Source: Lucinisca nassula
Lineage: Eukaryota > Mollusca > Bivalvia > Lucinida > Lucinidae
Direction: 5' to 3'
DNA: 64,000 nucleotides
Assembly: GCA_963580285.1 (NCBI GenBank)
Contig: OY757021.1
Coordinates: 98,074,149 to 98,138,148 of the forward strand
This document shows positions 42,767-55,700 of this stretch, one piece after another (the first letter of the stretch is position 1; each line of letters begins with the position of its first letter). The position numbers and the translations under genes are program-made. Below the pieces are notes generated by a model. That model saw nothing but the letters and a program-made list of their open reading frames with translations. It did not search any database and was not told the DNA's origin.

Positions 42767-43808
42767 TATGTGGATAAAGAAGATAACTTTTTTGATCTGG
42801 GAAAAAAAGGGTATGTTATGTTACTTATTAGAATCCCCTCCACCAGTATGTCTAACATACAATCATAGCTAGGGTAAATAATTCCAGTTCTCTTTTGTTA
42901 TGTATATTTCGAGCGATTTGATTGGTTGAAATAGAAGTTTCATACTTCAATAAATTCCATGAGCTGGGATCTTATATCTATTTGGCACAGTGATAGATAG
43001 TATAACGGGATGTCAAAGAGCACGTATAGAACCTGCGCTTTATGTCATTGTATAGAACGCTGTCAACAGCATTTGATTAAAAGTTGGGAAACAAGTGAAA
43101 AGGCAAAAGTAAAAGACAAACTGATTTTAAAGGCTTTACGTTTTTCTGTTCCCTTGGGTTTCTATCAAAGATGACAGCTTCTAATTGCATAATCATTCCT
43201 GGGTGGCTGCTGGTAACTTCATTCTTATGCTTTCAAAAGAATTCCAAAAATGTACTATTTTTGTGCCAAGGGTATATGTAGCATTTCGATGACAAATTTG
43301 GACTTATAAGGAATGAATTATCATTTTTGTGGCTTTTATCGATGGGTAAACTCTGGCAAATCACTGCCAAACTCTTGTCTTCATGTATTTTGTGAATGAT
43401 TTGCCGGAGTTTACAAAATAAAATCCACAAAAATGAAGTTCATTTCTACAATATTAACATTCTAAATCCATTTACAGAACCCCTGTAGTCAACGTGTTGC
43501 TCATATGTCAATGAATATATTGGCTCATGTGGCATCAAATGGTCACTAAGTGACATCAAAAACTTGGTTCTCTCATATATGATTGGATGATGGCTATGTT
43601 ATGCTGTCAATGGTCCTCTTCCACTGTTACTAGGAAAACTGCATTTGTTTTCTTATTTCAATTTTAGCCCTCAAACCAGAACTTTTTGTCACATAAAGAA
43701 TGGAATATAATGTAAATGTAATATAGTAAGACAGGTATTTTATTTAACTTTCTTAAGTATGAATAACATTGGGTCACAAGCAAAGTAAGTGACGCTGAAG
43801 GTGTTCAT
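42767..43808. other. Unique sequence, no gene recognised
   Basis: One inverted pair (GTAAACTCTGGCAAATCA / TGATTTGCCGGAGTTTAC, 43346-43414). I looked here for the missing phosphatase exons on the minus strand and found none. Confidence 0.5.
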
Positions 43809-43824
43809 TTACTTTGCTCGTTTG

Positions 43825-44128
43825 TTTGATTTAGTTTGATTTGAGGTTTAACATCACCGTCAACACTGTAAAGGTCATTTTGGAGATGTTGCTTCCAATT
43901 TTGTGGGACTTTTACCCGACACTGAGATGAAATGCCATCTCAAGCCCTGTCGCCCGATGAAACCAATAGGGTTTATAAGCATGGACAGTCCGACTCGCAC
44001 CACTTTGGCTGGGCAAGCTTAGATCCTCTAAGCGGTTTACCAGTAATCGTGTGCGGATGGGATTCAGCTCTGCGTGGAAGCATCATGCAGCCCATATATT
44101 TCTTCAAGCCCCGATGGGCGGGGGCCGA
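43825..44128 (-). repeat. SINE R, full length, 16-bp target duplication
   Basis: 304-bp body between two copies of TTACTTTGCTCGTTTG (43809-43824, 44129-44144). The minus-strand 5' end is CCCCCGCCCATCGGGGCTTG and the 3' tail is TCAAACTAAATCAAACAAAC. This copy defines the family's limits. Confidence 0.9.
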
Positions 44129-44167
44129 TTACTTTGCTCGTTTGCTCGTTACCTCATGTTATACTAG

Positions 44168-45754
44168 AACTAGAAAAAGTGTCCATAGGACACGGATGCC
44201 CCCGCCATATGCCATTCATGAAACGGTTACTATATGGAACTAAATCAAGGGCAGATAATTCAAAAACCAAAAATGCAAGAGTTGTCTTCCTTGTTCATGA
44301 CACATCGTCTCAGTGTGATGAATGCACCTGTGATGTTTTATGAATATATTCCATACAGTTTAGGAGTTATGGCCCGGACATGGATTACTATATGGTACAA
44401 ATGCAAGGGCAGATAATTCAAAAACCAAATATGCAAGAGTTGTCTTCCTTGTTCATGACACATCGTCTCAGTGTGATGAAAGCACCTGCGAAGTTTCATG
44501 AATATATTCCATAGGATTTAGGAGTTATGGCCCGGACACAGTTTACTATATGAACTAAGTCAAGGGCAGATAATTCAAAAACGAATGAAACGCAAGAGTT
44601 GTGTTCCTTGTTCATGACACATCGTCTCAGTGTGATGAATGCACCTGTGAAGTTTCATGTATATAGATCATACCGTTTAGGAGTTATGTTCCGGACACGG
44701 TTTACTATATGGTTCTAAGTCAAGGGAAGACAATTCAAAAACCAAAAATGCAAGAGTTGTCTTCCTTGTTCATGACTAATCGCCTAAGTGTGATGAATGC
44801 ACTTGTGAAGTTTCATTAATATATTCCATACAGTTTAGGAGTTATGGCCCGGACACGGTTTACAATATGGTACTAAGTCAGGGGCAGATAATTCAAAAAC
44901 CAAAAATGCAAGAGTTGTCTTCCTTGTTCATGACACAACATCTATGTGTGATGAATGCACCTGTGAAGTTTCATGAATATATTCCATACGGTTTAGGAGT
45001 TATGGCCCGGACACAGTTTACTTTACGGTACTAAGTCAAGGGCAGATAATTCAAAAACCAAAAATGCAAGAGTTGTCTTCCTTATTCATGACACATCGTC
45101 TCAGTGTGGTGAATGCACCTCTGAAGTTTCATGAATATATTCCATAGGATTTAGGAGTTATGGCCCGGACACGGTTTACTATATGGTACTAAGTCAAGGG
45201 CAGATAATTCAAAAACCAAAAATGCAAGAGTTGTCTTCCTTGTTCATGACACATCGTCTCAGTGTGATGAATGCACCTGTGAAGTTTCATGAATATATTC
45301 CATACGGTTTAGGAGTTATGGCCCGGACACAGTTTACTATATGGTACTTAGTCAAGGGCAGATAATTCAAAAACCAAAAATGCAAGAGTTGTCTTCCTTG
45401 TCCACGACACATCGTCTCAGTGTGATGAATGCACCTGTGAAGTTTCATGAATATATTCCATACAGTTTAGGAGTTATGGCCCAGACACGGTTTACTTTAT
45501 GGTACTAAGTCAAGGGCAGATAATTCAAAAACCAAAAATGCAAGAAGTGTCTTCCTTGTTCATGACACATTGTCTCAGTGTGATGAATGCACCTGTGAAG
45601 TTTCATGAATATATTCTATACAGTTTAGGAGTTATGGCCGGGACACGATGTCGGGACGGAGGAACGAACGAACGGACAAACGAACGGACGAACGGACGGA
45701 CAGGGGTAAAACTTAATGCCCTTCTGCTATTCTTCGAACAGGCGGGGGCATAAA
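44168..45754 (+). mobile_element. Family-2 tandem-array element
   Basis: Starts ACTAGAAAAAGTGTCCATAG, GATGCCCCCGCC. Nine monomers of about 161 bp (CAAGGGCAGATAATTCAAAA, GCAAGAGTTGTCTTCCTTG, GTTTAGGAGTTATGGCCC), an (ACGG/ACGA)n tract, then AACTTAATGCCCTTCTGC and hairpin end GGCGGGGGCATAAAA. Confidence 0.8.
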
Positions 45755-47637
45755 AAGTGTCCATAGGACACAGATGCCCCCGCCAAATGCTATTCATAAA
45801 AAATATTACAAATGTACTTCAAATCAATCATAAATTATATGCATCAAGGGCAGATATTCCAAAAACCAAAAATGCAAGAGTTGTCTTCCTTGTTCATGAC
45901 ATATCGTCTCAGTGTGATGAATGCACCTGTAAAGTTTCATGAATATATTCCATATGGTTTAGGAGTTATGGCCCGGACATGGTTTACTATATGGTACAAA
46001 TGCAAGGGCAGATAATTCAAAAACCAAAAAAGCAAGAGTTGTCTTCCTTGTTCATGATACATCGCCTAAGTGTGATGAATGCACCTGTGAAGTTTCATGA
46101 ATATATTCCTTACGGTTTAGGAGTTATGGCCCGGACACGACATACCATTTGACTATATATGGATGTAAGTCAAGGGCAGATAATTCAAAAACTAAACAAG
46201 CAGGAGTTGTCTTCCTTGTTCATGACACATCGTCCAAGTATGATGGATGCACCTGTGAAGTTTCATGATTATATTCCATACGGTTTAGGAGTAATGGCCC
46301 GGACACGGTTTACTATATGGTACTAAGTCAAGGGCAGATAATTCAAAAACCAAAAATGCAAGAGTTGTCTTCCTTGTTCATTACACATCATCTATGTGTG
46401 ATGAATGCACCTGTGAAGTTTCATGAATATATTCCATACGGTTTAGGAGTTATGGCCCGGACACGGTTTACTATATCGTACTAAGTCAAGGGCAGATAAT
46501 CCAAAAACCAAAAATGCAAGAGTTGTCTTCCTTGTTCATGACACATCGGCTCAGTGTGATGAATGCACCTGTGAAGTTTCATGAATATATTCCATACGGT
46601 TTAGGAGTTATGGCCGGGACACGGTTAACAATATGGTACTAAGTCAAGGGCAGCTAATCCATAAACCAATAAAAGCACCGCAGACACTGCATAGTACCCC
46701 GCCACTGCTAAGCAATGTAACTTATTTGAAAATATATCAAGGCTAAATAACTAGAAAGGGGATAGCAGAGATATACTTCAAGGGCAGATACATTAAGAAC
46801 TGGTATAGCCAGAGTAGCGGTCCTTGGCCACGATATGAACCATTAAGTCCTCTATATATCTGTGAAGTTTCATCGAGATATTCCATATAGTAAGGGAAAT
46901 AGAGGCCAAAAACCATTTTTCAGATATTTCAAAGGCAGATAACTCAATTGCTGGGAAAGCCAGAGTCATGTTCCTTTGCCACAGTATATAACAATTCATC
47001 TACTACATATCTATGAAGTTTCAGCAAGATATTGTAAATGATAAACGAACTACAGTCTAAAATGCATTTTTTAAATACGTCAAGGGCAGATAACTCAAAA
47101 ACTGGAACAGCCAGAGTAGCAGTCCTTGGCCACAATATGAATCCTTTAGTCCTCTATATATCTGTGAAGTTTCATCCAGATATTCCATAAAGTAAGGGAA
47201 TTAAAGGCCAAAAACCATTTTTCAGATACTGAAAAGGGCAATAACTCTGCTAAAAATTAACGGATTTTGCGCATTAACAATCCCAAACCACTCATCCCCG
47301 ATACCAATATGTATGCAAAATTTGAACAAAATCCGTGAAAAAATACTCAAGTTATCGATTGGAAACAAAGTGCGGACGGACGGACACCGGAGGGTATAAC
47401 ATAATACCCCGCCACTATCGTGTGGCGGGGTATAAAAATGCAAGAGTTGTCTTCCTTGTTCATGACACATCGTCTCAGTGTGATGAATGCACCTGTGAAG
47501 TTTCATGAATATATTCCATACGGTTTAGGAGTTATTGCCCGGACACCATGTCGGGACGGACGAACGAACGGACGGACAGGGGTAAAACTTAATGCTCTTC
47601 CGCTATTCTCCGAATAGGCGGGGCCCGGGGGCATACA
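45752..47637 (+). mobile_element. Second family-2 element fused to the first, with a nested third element
   Basis: Starts in the AAAA of the previous end (AAAGTGTCCATAGGACACAG), with the same monomers, and ends GGCGGGGCCCGGGGGCATA at about 47637. It is interrupted at about 46674-47436 by a smaller element with its own start (AGCACCGCAGACACTGC) and hairpin end (CCACTATCGTGTGGCGGGG then TATAAAA). Confidence 0.75.
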
Positions 47638-47644
47638 AAGTCTA

Positions 47645-47940
47645 CACGGCCCCGCCCATAGGGGCTTGAAGAAATATATGGGCTGCATGATGCTTCCAGG
47701 CAGAGCTGAATCGGGCCCACACACTAGTACTGGTAAACCGCTTAGAGGATCTAAGCCTGTCCAGGAACCGCGGTGCGAGGCGGACCGTCCATGCTAATAA
47801 ACCCTTTTGGTTTCATTGGGCAACAACGCGTGAGATGTGATTTCATTTCAATGTCGGGTAAAAGTCCCACAAAATTGGAAGCAATGTCTCCAAAATGACC
47901 TTTACAGTGTTGACGGGGACGTTAAACCTCAAATCAAACA
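47645..47940 (+). repeat. SINE R copy
   Basis: CCCCGCCCATAGGGGCTTG ... GACGGGGACGTTAAACCTC, AAATCAAACAAAAATAAAA tail. Confidence 0.88.
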
Positions 47941-48002
47941 AAAATAAAAAATAAAAATAAAAGGCTTCAATGAATGTTTAAAAAATTACATTCATTTCTT
48001 AA

Positions 48003-48208
48003 TCCTTATCTTGCTGTTCACGACAATCCCTATCTTTGCAAAACGTTGTAGATCCAGATCAGATGGCTTCTGAAGAAGCCATCTGATCAGGATCTACACT
48101 GTTTGGCATTCAGTTTATAAGTTTGTAGCAATAAAATAAATCAAGTAATATGATTGGTTGATAAAACAAAATGGGTGTGACGTAGATGAATTTTCAGCAA
48201 GATAAGGG
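48003..48208. repeat. piggyBac-type MITE A copy with TTAA flanks
   Basis: TTAA TCCTTATCTTGCTG ... CAGCAAGATAAGGG TTAA; inner AGATGGCTTCTGAAGAAGCC hairpin. A degenerate MITE F hairpin lies at 48250-48330. Confidence 0.85.
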
Positions 48209-48354
48209 TTAAGTAACAAGGATAAGTTTAGGATAAACTTCCAGATTTCGCGATCAAACTGTATGTTGTGGATACCTGTTATAATTGCCTCATCAAGGTG
48301 ATTATAATTACCACCACCAACATGTTTCTTATAAGAAAAAAAACAAGATGTTTG

Positions 48355-49890
48355 TGAAACACTGATGCCCCAGGACAGGCAAGTGAACTATGAAAGCCCT
48401 ATCACTAAGCAATCAAAAGATATGGCTGGTGTTCAAGTTTTTATTAAGTAGGTCAAGGTCAAGGTATTACGGTAAAAATTATAGCACCACTGGAAAGGTC
48501 TTGTGATAAGGAATGCACACTTGAAATATGAAAGCCCTATCACCTACCAATCAAACGTTATGGCCAATGTTAATGTCTTTAAAAAGTAGATCAAACATTA
48601 AGGTCTTAGTCACGATGTCACAAATAATGGTATCACCAGAAAGGTCTTGTGACAAGGAATGCATGTGTGAAATATGAAACCATTTCACTTACCAATTAAA
48701 AGTTACGGCCAATAGTAAAGTTTTTAAAATCTTGGTCAAATGTCAAGGTCATGGTCACAAGGTCAGAAATTATGATGCCACTAGGAAGGTCTTGTGGTAT
48801 AGAATGCACATTTAAAGTATGAAAGCCCTATCACTAACCAATCAAAAGTTTTGGCCAATGTTAAGGTTTTTAAGAATTAGGTCAAAAATTAAAGTCAAGG
48901 TCAGGAGGTCAAAAATTATAATACCACTGGAAAGGACTTGTGACAAGGAATGCACATGTGAAATATGAAAGTCTTGTCACTAACCAATCAAAGGTTATGG
49001 CCATTGTTAAAGTTTTTAAAAAGTAGGTCAAATGTCAAGGTCAAGGTCACAAGGTGAAAAATTATGGTACCTCTGGTAAAGAATCTTGTGACATAGAATG
49101 CACATGTGAAATATGAAAGCCCTATCACTTACCAATCAATAGTTATGACCAATGTTGCCAATGTTAAATTTAAAAAAGTAGGTCAAGGTCATGAAGTCCA
49201 AAATTATGGTACCACTGGCAAGGTCTTGTGATAAGGAATGCATATGTGAAATATGGGAGCCCTATCAGTTACCATTCAAAAGTTATGCTCTATGTTTCCA
49301 ATGTTAATTTTTTTTTAAAAAGTAGGTCAAAAGGTCATGAGATTAAAAATTATGGTACCACAGATGAAAAACCATTTCCCCCAAATCTTTGATTCCTGGG
49401 GCTTAAAAACAGCAGATTATCCCTAGATTAACCTTGTTACTTCTCCTTATCTGGAGCTTTGATAGCTATTCAAGACAATAACAAACTAGAAATGTTTTCA
49501 GAGAAAAACAATGTCTCCCCGCCATAAATATATCTTAATCACCCATTTGACTTTAATAACTAGGATAAGGTCACCAAAATGTAAATTGTAAACAATCCAT
49601 TTTTGATAAAAAACTGACAGTTTTCACGGGAGCCTGTGACCTTAAAAAAAAAACAAAAAAAAAACAGTCATTAAAAAGCTCAGATCACCAGAATCTAATC
49701 AAATTTGGTAGACTGTAATTAAATATTGTACCGGGTTTGACTAACATTCATACAGGGTACAGATAAGCCTTTTTTGGCCCAAAAAGAACAGGTTTAGGGA
49801 GCCTTGAGCTTAGAGTGAAGACAAGCCAATTTGGGCCCAAAATTGACTGTTTTGGAGGGCCTGTGATCTTGAAAAAAAATGTCAAGGTCA
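48355..49890 (+). mobile_element. Two degenerate tandem-array elements
   Basis: 48355-49375: about six monomers of about 155 bp (GAAAGCCCTATCACTAACCA, GGTCTTGTGATAAGGAATGC) after a start AACAAGATGTTTGTGAAACA. 49490-49890: start AACTAGAAATGTTTTCAGAG and two poor monomers (GGGAGCCTGTGACCTT). No genes. Confidence 0.65.
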
Positions 49891-49893
49891 CAA

Positions 49894-51078
49894 CAAGAGG
49901 GCCCTGAGGGCCCTGGTTCGCTCACCTGAGTGTCACTGCCACGAGTACAATCTACTTTTAGCTCTGGTGGCCATCTTGTTCATCAGCAGAGTGATTTTAG
50001 CTTATTTGGTAGGGAGTAACCTAGGCAACATTCCTGTGAAGTTTGAATAAAATTTGCTTCAGGTTTTAGAAGTTCATGTTTGAATCAAATTTACAATGTT
50101 TTTCTAATTTTAGCTCCTGTGGCCATTTGTTCATCTGAGCAGGATTGTTTTACCTTCTTTGGTAGAGGGTCATATAAGCAACATTACTTCGAAGTTTGAA
50201 TGAAACTGGTCCAAGGGTACTGGAGGAATTGTCGTTTGAAGATTTTTTTTTTAGCTCTAGCTGCCATTTTGTTCATCAGAGTAGAATGAGTTTTAACTAT
50301 TTTGGTATGGAGTCACCTAGGCAACATTCCTGTGAAATTTGCCTCCAATTGCCCCAAGGGTTTAGAAGGAGTTCGCATTTGAAGCAAATTTACAATGTTT
50401 TTCTATTTTTAGCTCTTATGGCCATTTGTTAACCGTTTATGCTATTTTCCTAGAGGGTCATCTCCACAACATTCCATAGTGAAGTGGTCATGCTACTTGC
50501 CTTGTAAACCAGGGGTAGCAGAATCGATCCCGGGCTTCTCCAGACTTTCAGATGAGTCTTTAAACCGAGGTCCTGTCACAGTATGACCTTAGCTGTTGGT
50601 AAGACTTAAAATCAAACACTCACTCCTATGATGTTTCAATGAAATTGTCCCAAGGGTACAGGAGTTGTCGCTTGAATATTTTTTCTAATTTTAGCTCTGG
50701 GGGCCATCTTGTTCATCAAAATGGAATGATTATAGCTATTTTGGAATAGAGTCACCTACGTAACATTCCTGTGAAGTTTGAATAAAACTGGCCCAAGGGT
50801 TTAGGAGGAGTCTGTGTTTGAAGGAAATTTACAATATTTTTCTATTTTTACCTATGGTGTCCATTTTGCTCACCAGAGCAGGATCGGTTTAGCTATTTTG
50901 GTAGACAGTCATCTAAGCAAAACTCCTATGAAGTTTGAATGAAATTGGCCCAAGGGTACAGGAGGAGTTGTCATTTGAAGATGTTTTTCTATTTTTTAGC
51001 TATGGCAGCCATCTTGTTCGTCAGAGCAGAACGATTTTAGCTATTTTGGTAGGGAGTCAACTACGTAATATTCCTGTG
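49894..51078 (+). mobile_element. Family-1 tandem-array element without a clear 3' end
   Basis: Starts CAAGAGGGCCCTGAGGGCCC, TTCGCTCACCTG. Monomers like those at 27.8-29.3 kb (GTGAAGTTTGAATGAAACTGG). SINE S3 is inserted at 50483-50628 (plus). At 51078 it is fused to a second start (ATGGCCCTGTGTCGCTCATC). Confidence 0.72.
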
Positions 51079-51894
51079 AAGATGGCCCTGTGTCGCTCAT
51101 CTGTGTACCAGAAAATCATTATTTATGTTTAGAAAAAAAAATAAAAAAAAATGAAGAAAGGCAAACTGTGATGAAAACCAAGACATAATTGTTTACCTGA
51201 GTGATATAAATATCTTCATAGATCCAGGGTTGTCAGTATAGTTGTACATCCATTGAACCAAATGAACTCTTCAGGATGGAATCTTGAAGGGCATGGTGGT
51301 GCACAAGACTTCTTGGATCTATGCTGTAATTCTATGTTCATGTTCATGATGAAGTCATAATTTGACAAAGAAATCAATATCTGTAGCTATGATTTCCTTA
51401 TGACACAGTGGTTAACAACAGTATTGCAAGGTATGACAAAATTTACATAAGAAACACAGCAATAATCTGAGTCTTTCCACAGAATACAGATGCATCAACT
51501 TATTCTCTTGAATTTCAACAAAGCTTTTCCTGATCTTGCAATAATCTAGAAAATAGTTACTTGAAAATATTTTGAGAAAAATCTAATTTCAGTCTTTATA
51601 TGTAACAATGGATTTCCATTTCAAAATATTGTTGCAATTAAGAAAACAATAAAATATATTATTTGACAGAATTCAAAATACTGGGGTAAACTATTCTCCA
51701 TATAAGAAACAACAGATTCACATGACAAAACATTGTCGTAAATAAGAATACAATACAGTATGTTTTTGACAGAATTAAAAATATTGTGACAAATCTATAG
51801 AACGTACATTACAAGTCTATATTCCCTTAAAAAGTGTCTTGTGAGAGGTTTAATATGAGGGCAACAAAATCTTGTGTATAAGGAAAGAAATTAA
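51079..51894. other. Unique sequence, no gene recognised
   Basis: A (minus) donor-like CACTCAG/GTAAAC near 51196 is preceded by a short frame broken by stops. Not enough for an exon call. Confidence 0.45.
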
Positions 51895-52086
51895 CCCTTA
51901 TCCTGCTGAATATTTGAATTAGTCATGCCCAGTTCTTACTATCAACCAATCAGATTACATGATACAATGTTTTCATTCAAATTACGAAACTAAATGACAA
52001 ACTGTGTAGATCCAGATCAGATGGCTTTTTCATCTAGATCTATGTTGTTTGCAAAGCTAGGGATTTTTGTGAACAGCGTATAAGGG
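51895..52086. repeat. piggyBac-type MITE A copy with TTAA flanks
   Basis: TTAA CCCTTATCCTGCTG ... AGCGTATAAGGG TTAA. The inner hairpin is partly deleted. Confidence 0.85.
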
Positions 52087-52148
52087 TTAATACTCTTTAC
52101 AATTATTTTGCAATACACCTAATTGAATCCAGTAGTATTTACGATTAA

Positions 52149-52362
52149 CCCATATACAACAATGGAATCCCCCACCAAATAAGTTTGGAGTGGTCCATTT
52201 CCAATTATAGGGGTGTAAGGTTCGTTTCGGGGCAAGTTGTCAACAATGCATGTACTTTGAGCAAAAACTGTACACCCAGATCAGATGCCGCACTCTGTGG
52301 CGCTGATCTGGGTAGTCACTATTTACCCATGTCCCATAAAAGGATGGCTAGGTGTATATGGG
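52149..52362. repeat. piggyBac-type MITE B copy with TTAA flanks
   Basis: TTAA CCCATATACAACAATGG ... GGTGTATATGGG TTAA; inner CAGATGCCGCACTCTGTGGCG. Confidence 0.82.
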
Positions 52363-52394
52363 TTAATATAACCAAGCCAAAACATGCATCAACA

Positions 52395-52505
52395 ATATGC
52401 CTGCCTCAGTAGCTCAGTCTGATGTGTGTCTGACTGGTAATCAGGAGGATGGGAGTTCAATACCTGCTGACGTCAGCAGCATTCTTTCGTGGAGATTGAT
52501 CATGA
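52395..52505 (+). repeat. tRNA-Thr-like SINE head
   Basis: CAGTAGCTCAGTCTGATG (A box), CTGACTGGTAATCAG (anticodon-arm-like, GGT), GGAGTTCAATACC (B box). A related fragment is at 62225-62290 (minus). It lies immediately beside the Helentron end. Confidence 0.6.
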
Positions 52506-52786
52506 AATCTTTTAGTGGTGGCCACCCTTATCTTGTACAAACCACCAGCAATACCTACCTTTAAGGGGTAGGTACTGCATTGTATGTTGCGGGTGAGTGC
52601 ACTTTAAAGTAGCATAGACAATCACATGATACAATTTCCAAGATGTAAAGCGAGACATGAAGTACACTATGATCTGCCCAATAGATTCCTCCATTTCAAT
52701 TTCACCAAGACAATGAGTAAAAAACAACAACCTTAATTCGAAAATCTGGTTTTATACATTCAAAACTGAGCGGGTGACATGTTGAA

Positions 52787-55700
52787 TTATGTGGATTTTA
52801 AGTGTAGAAAAACTATTTTGTGATCTGACCAGTATGTCTCACATGTCCCAACTGCACCATCAACATCTGATAAATCAAAATTCGAAAATATCAAATCAAG
52901 CATTGTCATATGATCTGTGGTACATTCATTTATTAGCATTTTGCTTGAAAACTTTTCACTTAATTTCTTAACGATGTTAGGCTTTAGCAAAATGTCAATA
53001 TTGAAATCTCCAATTATCACCAATGGCTTTGATGGGGTAAAATATGGAATGAGTTCCTTGTTCAGACAAGAAAGAAGATTACTATCAGACATTTGAGGTG
53101 ACTTATACAAAAATACAATCTGACTTTCAATTGAGACATGCCTGGCAGTTATCATAATGAATTCCAATGTATCTGAACTATACTTTCTATCCTGTGTTAT
53201 AATGGTATCATCTTTAGCATAAACTGCTAATCCATGAGGAGGTCTTTTGGAAGAATTGTATCCAATTTGGTCATTTCTTATCAAACAATAGCCTTCTATT
53301 GCATAATCACTATCATTATCAGGCTGGTGTAGTCGTGTTTCTGCTAATCCAAATACGTGGGTTGACAACAGATTTTTGTCATGTCTAATATCATCAAAAT
53401 GCAGATTCAAGGACCTACAATTATTGAAAGCAACTTTGAAATGTGAAACTGGATCTATCAATTCTAAAGAATTATCGCAGAGTTTAAGCATTGCTGTTAC
53501 ATGCAGTCGCTGCATTTCGGCCTTAACTTGATCATCAACTTGTAATGCTTTTTCATTAAAGTTAAGGATCTGAAGCTTTTCTATCGACCTTACTCTGCTA
53601 AGTGCAACATAGTGTAAATGTGGAACTTTACGGATTTTACGTTGCGATAAGTCAATGACAACTCTTTCAAGGGTACTCCCCTGGGCTCTATGTACAGAAC
53701 GCCCTGCAGAAGGTTGCAAAGGGAACTGAATTCTCTGAAATGTCTTTCTGTTGTATGTAAATGACCTGTTGACATCAAAAATTGGTGTCCAATTATCATC
53801 GATACCGCTATGATAAAGTCCCCTGTTCCTGTATTTGATTCTTGTTTCCATTCCTGCTTTCTTGTCATCAAACTGAACCCAAATTATGCTTGGGCGTCGT
53901 GTGGTTTGTAGTTTATACTCAATAAACTTAACTACACATGAAGCTCCGTTAGCTAGTCCATCTTCTGTTTTTATGTTTATTGTTAAATCATAAAGCATGT
54001 CAACAACAACTGTTAAAGAGCAATGTAAATTTGCTGTTTGGTTTGAATCTGTTACATTCTTAAGGCTCTTAAGGGCACAGTCTATCTTTTCTTTTGATAG
54101 CTTAGGTGAAATGTATGTATCCATGCATGGTATTTCAACCTTTTCTGTTATCATACTTCTTATAATTTCATTATTAAAAACATGCATGAAATAGTTTTCT
54201 GCAAAGAGGTGAGGTGCATTTTTCTGATACTCAACATCATTTGTAGTAATTTCACATTGCTTAAATCTAGTCTTGTCTTCAGCAGTCAAGGAATTGGTCC
54301 TTAATCTATTTAACAATTCTGCAAATTGAAGGTCATCTTTCTGTCTCATAATTTCTGTTAATTCAAACATAGTAAATAAGTCTTTCCATAGATTTTGTGA
54401 CAAAGCAGCTGCATCATGTTTCATGTCATTAAATATCCAATCACCACTCACAGGTTTTAACTGGTAAAGATCACCAACAGCAATAATGCTAACACCACCA
54501 AAAGGTGTTCTTGTTCCTTTCAATGCTTGAAGTCTCTGATCAATGAAATTCAACATAGAATTACTAACCATTGAAATTTCATCAATAATCACAACTGACA
54601 AATCACGGTACTTTGATCTAAAGGTATTCAGACTGTCACATGTTAATGTTTGATCTGACTGCTTATACTTTTGTTTAAATGCAGATGAGATGGTAGAACC
54701 ATTAATATTAAATGCTGCTTTTCCTGTAAATGCACATAGAAGAACCCTTGTATGATCCGCATCTTCTCCTTCTTTCAAATTTAATATTCTAAACAAAGTC
54801 TGATACAATGCTCGAATAACTAGACTTTTCCCAACACCAGCTCCACCAGAAAGAAATGCATATAAAGGGGCATCCTTTGTTTTAATCCAGTGAATCACAT
54901 GATAATAAAACTGCTTTTGTTTACAATTTAAACACTGCAGGAGCTTTCTATAATCAATATCTGACAGGATATTTTCATTTACATCAATTTGAGGTGCAGA
55001 AACATAACATCCAATTTCAGTCCCTATATCATAATCTCTATGTTCAGGTCTATCAGGATTAAAATATATAAACTCTTCTGACTGAATTGGTTCCATTTCA
55101 GTATCATCACCTTCAACTTGTTGTGTACTTGGTGCAATTTCATCAAATGCATCATATTCCATTTCTGCCAAGTCTCTTGCTAATTCCAACTCTTCAGCAT
55201 GATGTTCATAAGTTGAGCATTTATGATCTATCACATGCTTGATAGACTCATAGTGTTCTTTATATGTTTTATAAGTTCCAAGTAAGTCAGTATCTTCGTT
55301 TCTCCATGGGTGAAAAAGTAAAAGTTTCTCTCTATAGTAGTTCTCTTCATCTGTTTTGCGATTGAATCTCACATACCTAATTATTTTAGAATTACGACAT
55401 CGTTTGATTTTTATGCCATTCTTTAAAGTTAAAATAGTTTCACCATCACCAAAGCTTTCTTCATCTGAAATTTCTGCATCTTTTTCATAATCTTGCTCTT
55501 CCTCATCTTTATTGTCATTCTGGCCATTCGGGTAAATTACTTCCAACTCTGACACATAATCGGCTAAACAATAAGTTTCCAAAGGTTTGGGGCGCTTTGA
55601 GTATCTTTTAATTTTATTGTCTGACATTACATCTGTTGAGTCTGCAGGCAATTCATCAAGCACTGATTTTGGTTTCAATAACTGTACTCTCTGGTTTGGA

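Noticed and set aside
44074..46015. Repeated frames containing MQELSSLFMTHRLSVMNAPVK
   Set aside because: Monomer translations in family-2 arrays.
51188..51260. Minus-strand exon ending at CACTCAG/GTAAAC
   Set aside because: A stop lies 11 codons upstream, the donor is non-consensus at +5, and the peptide is not recognised.
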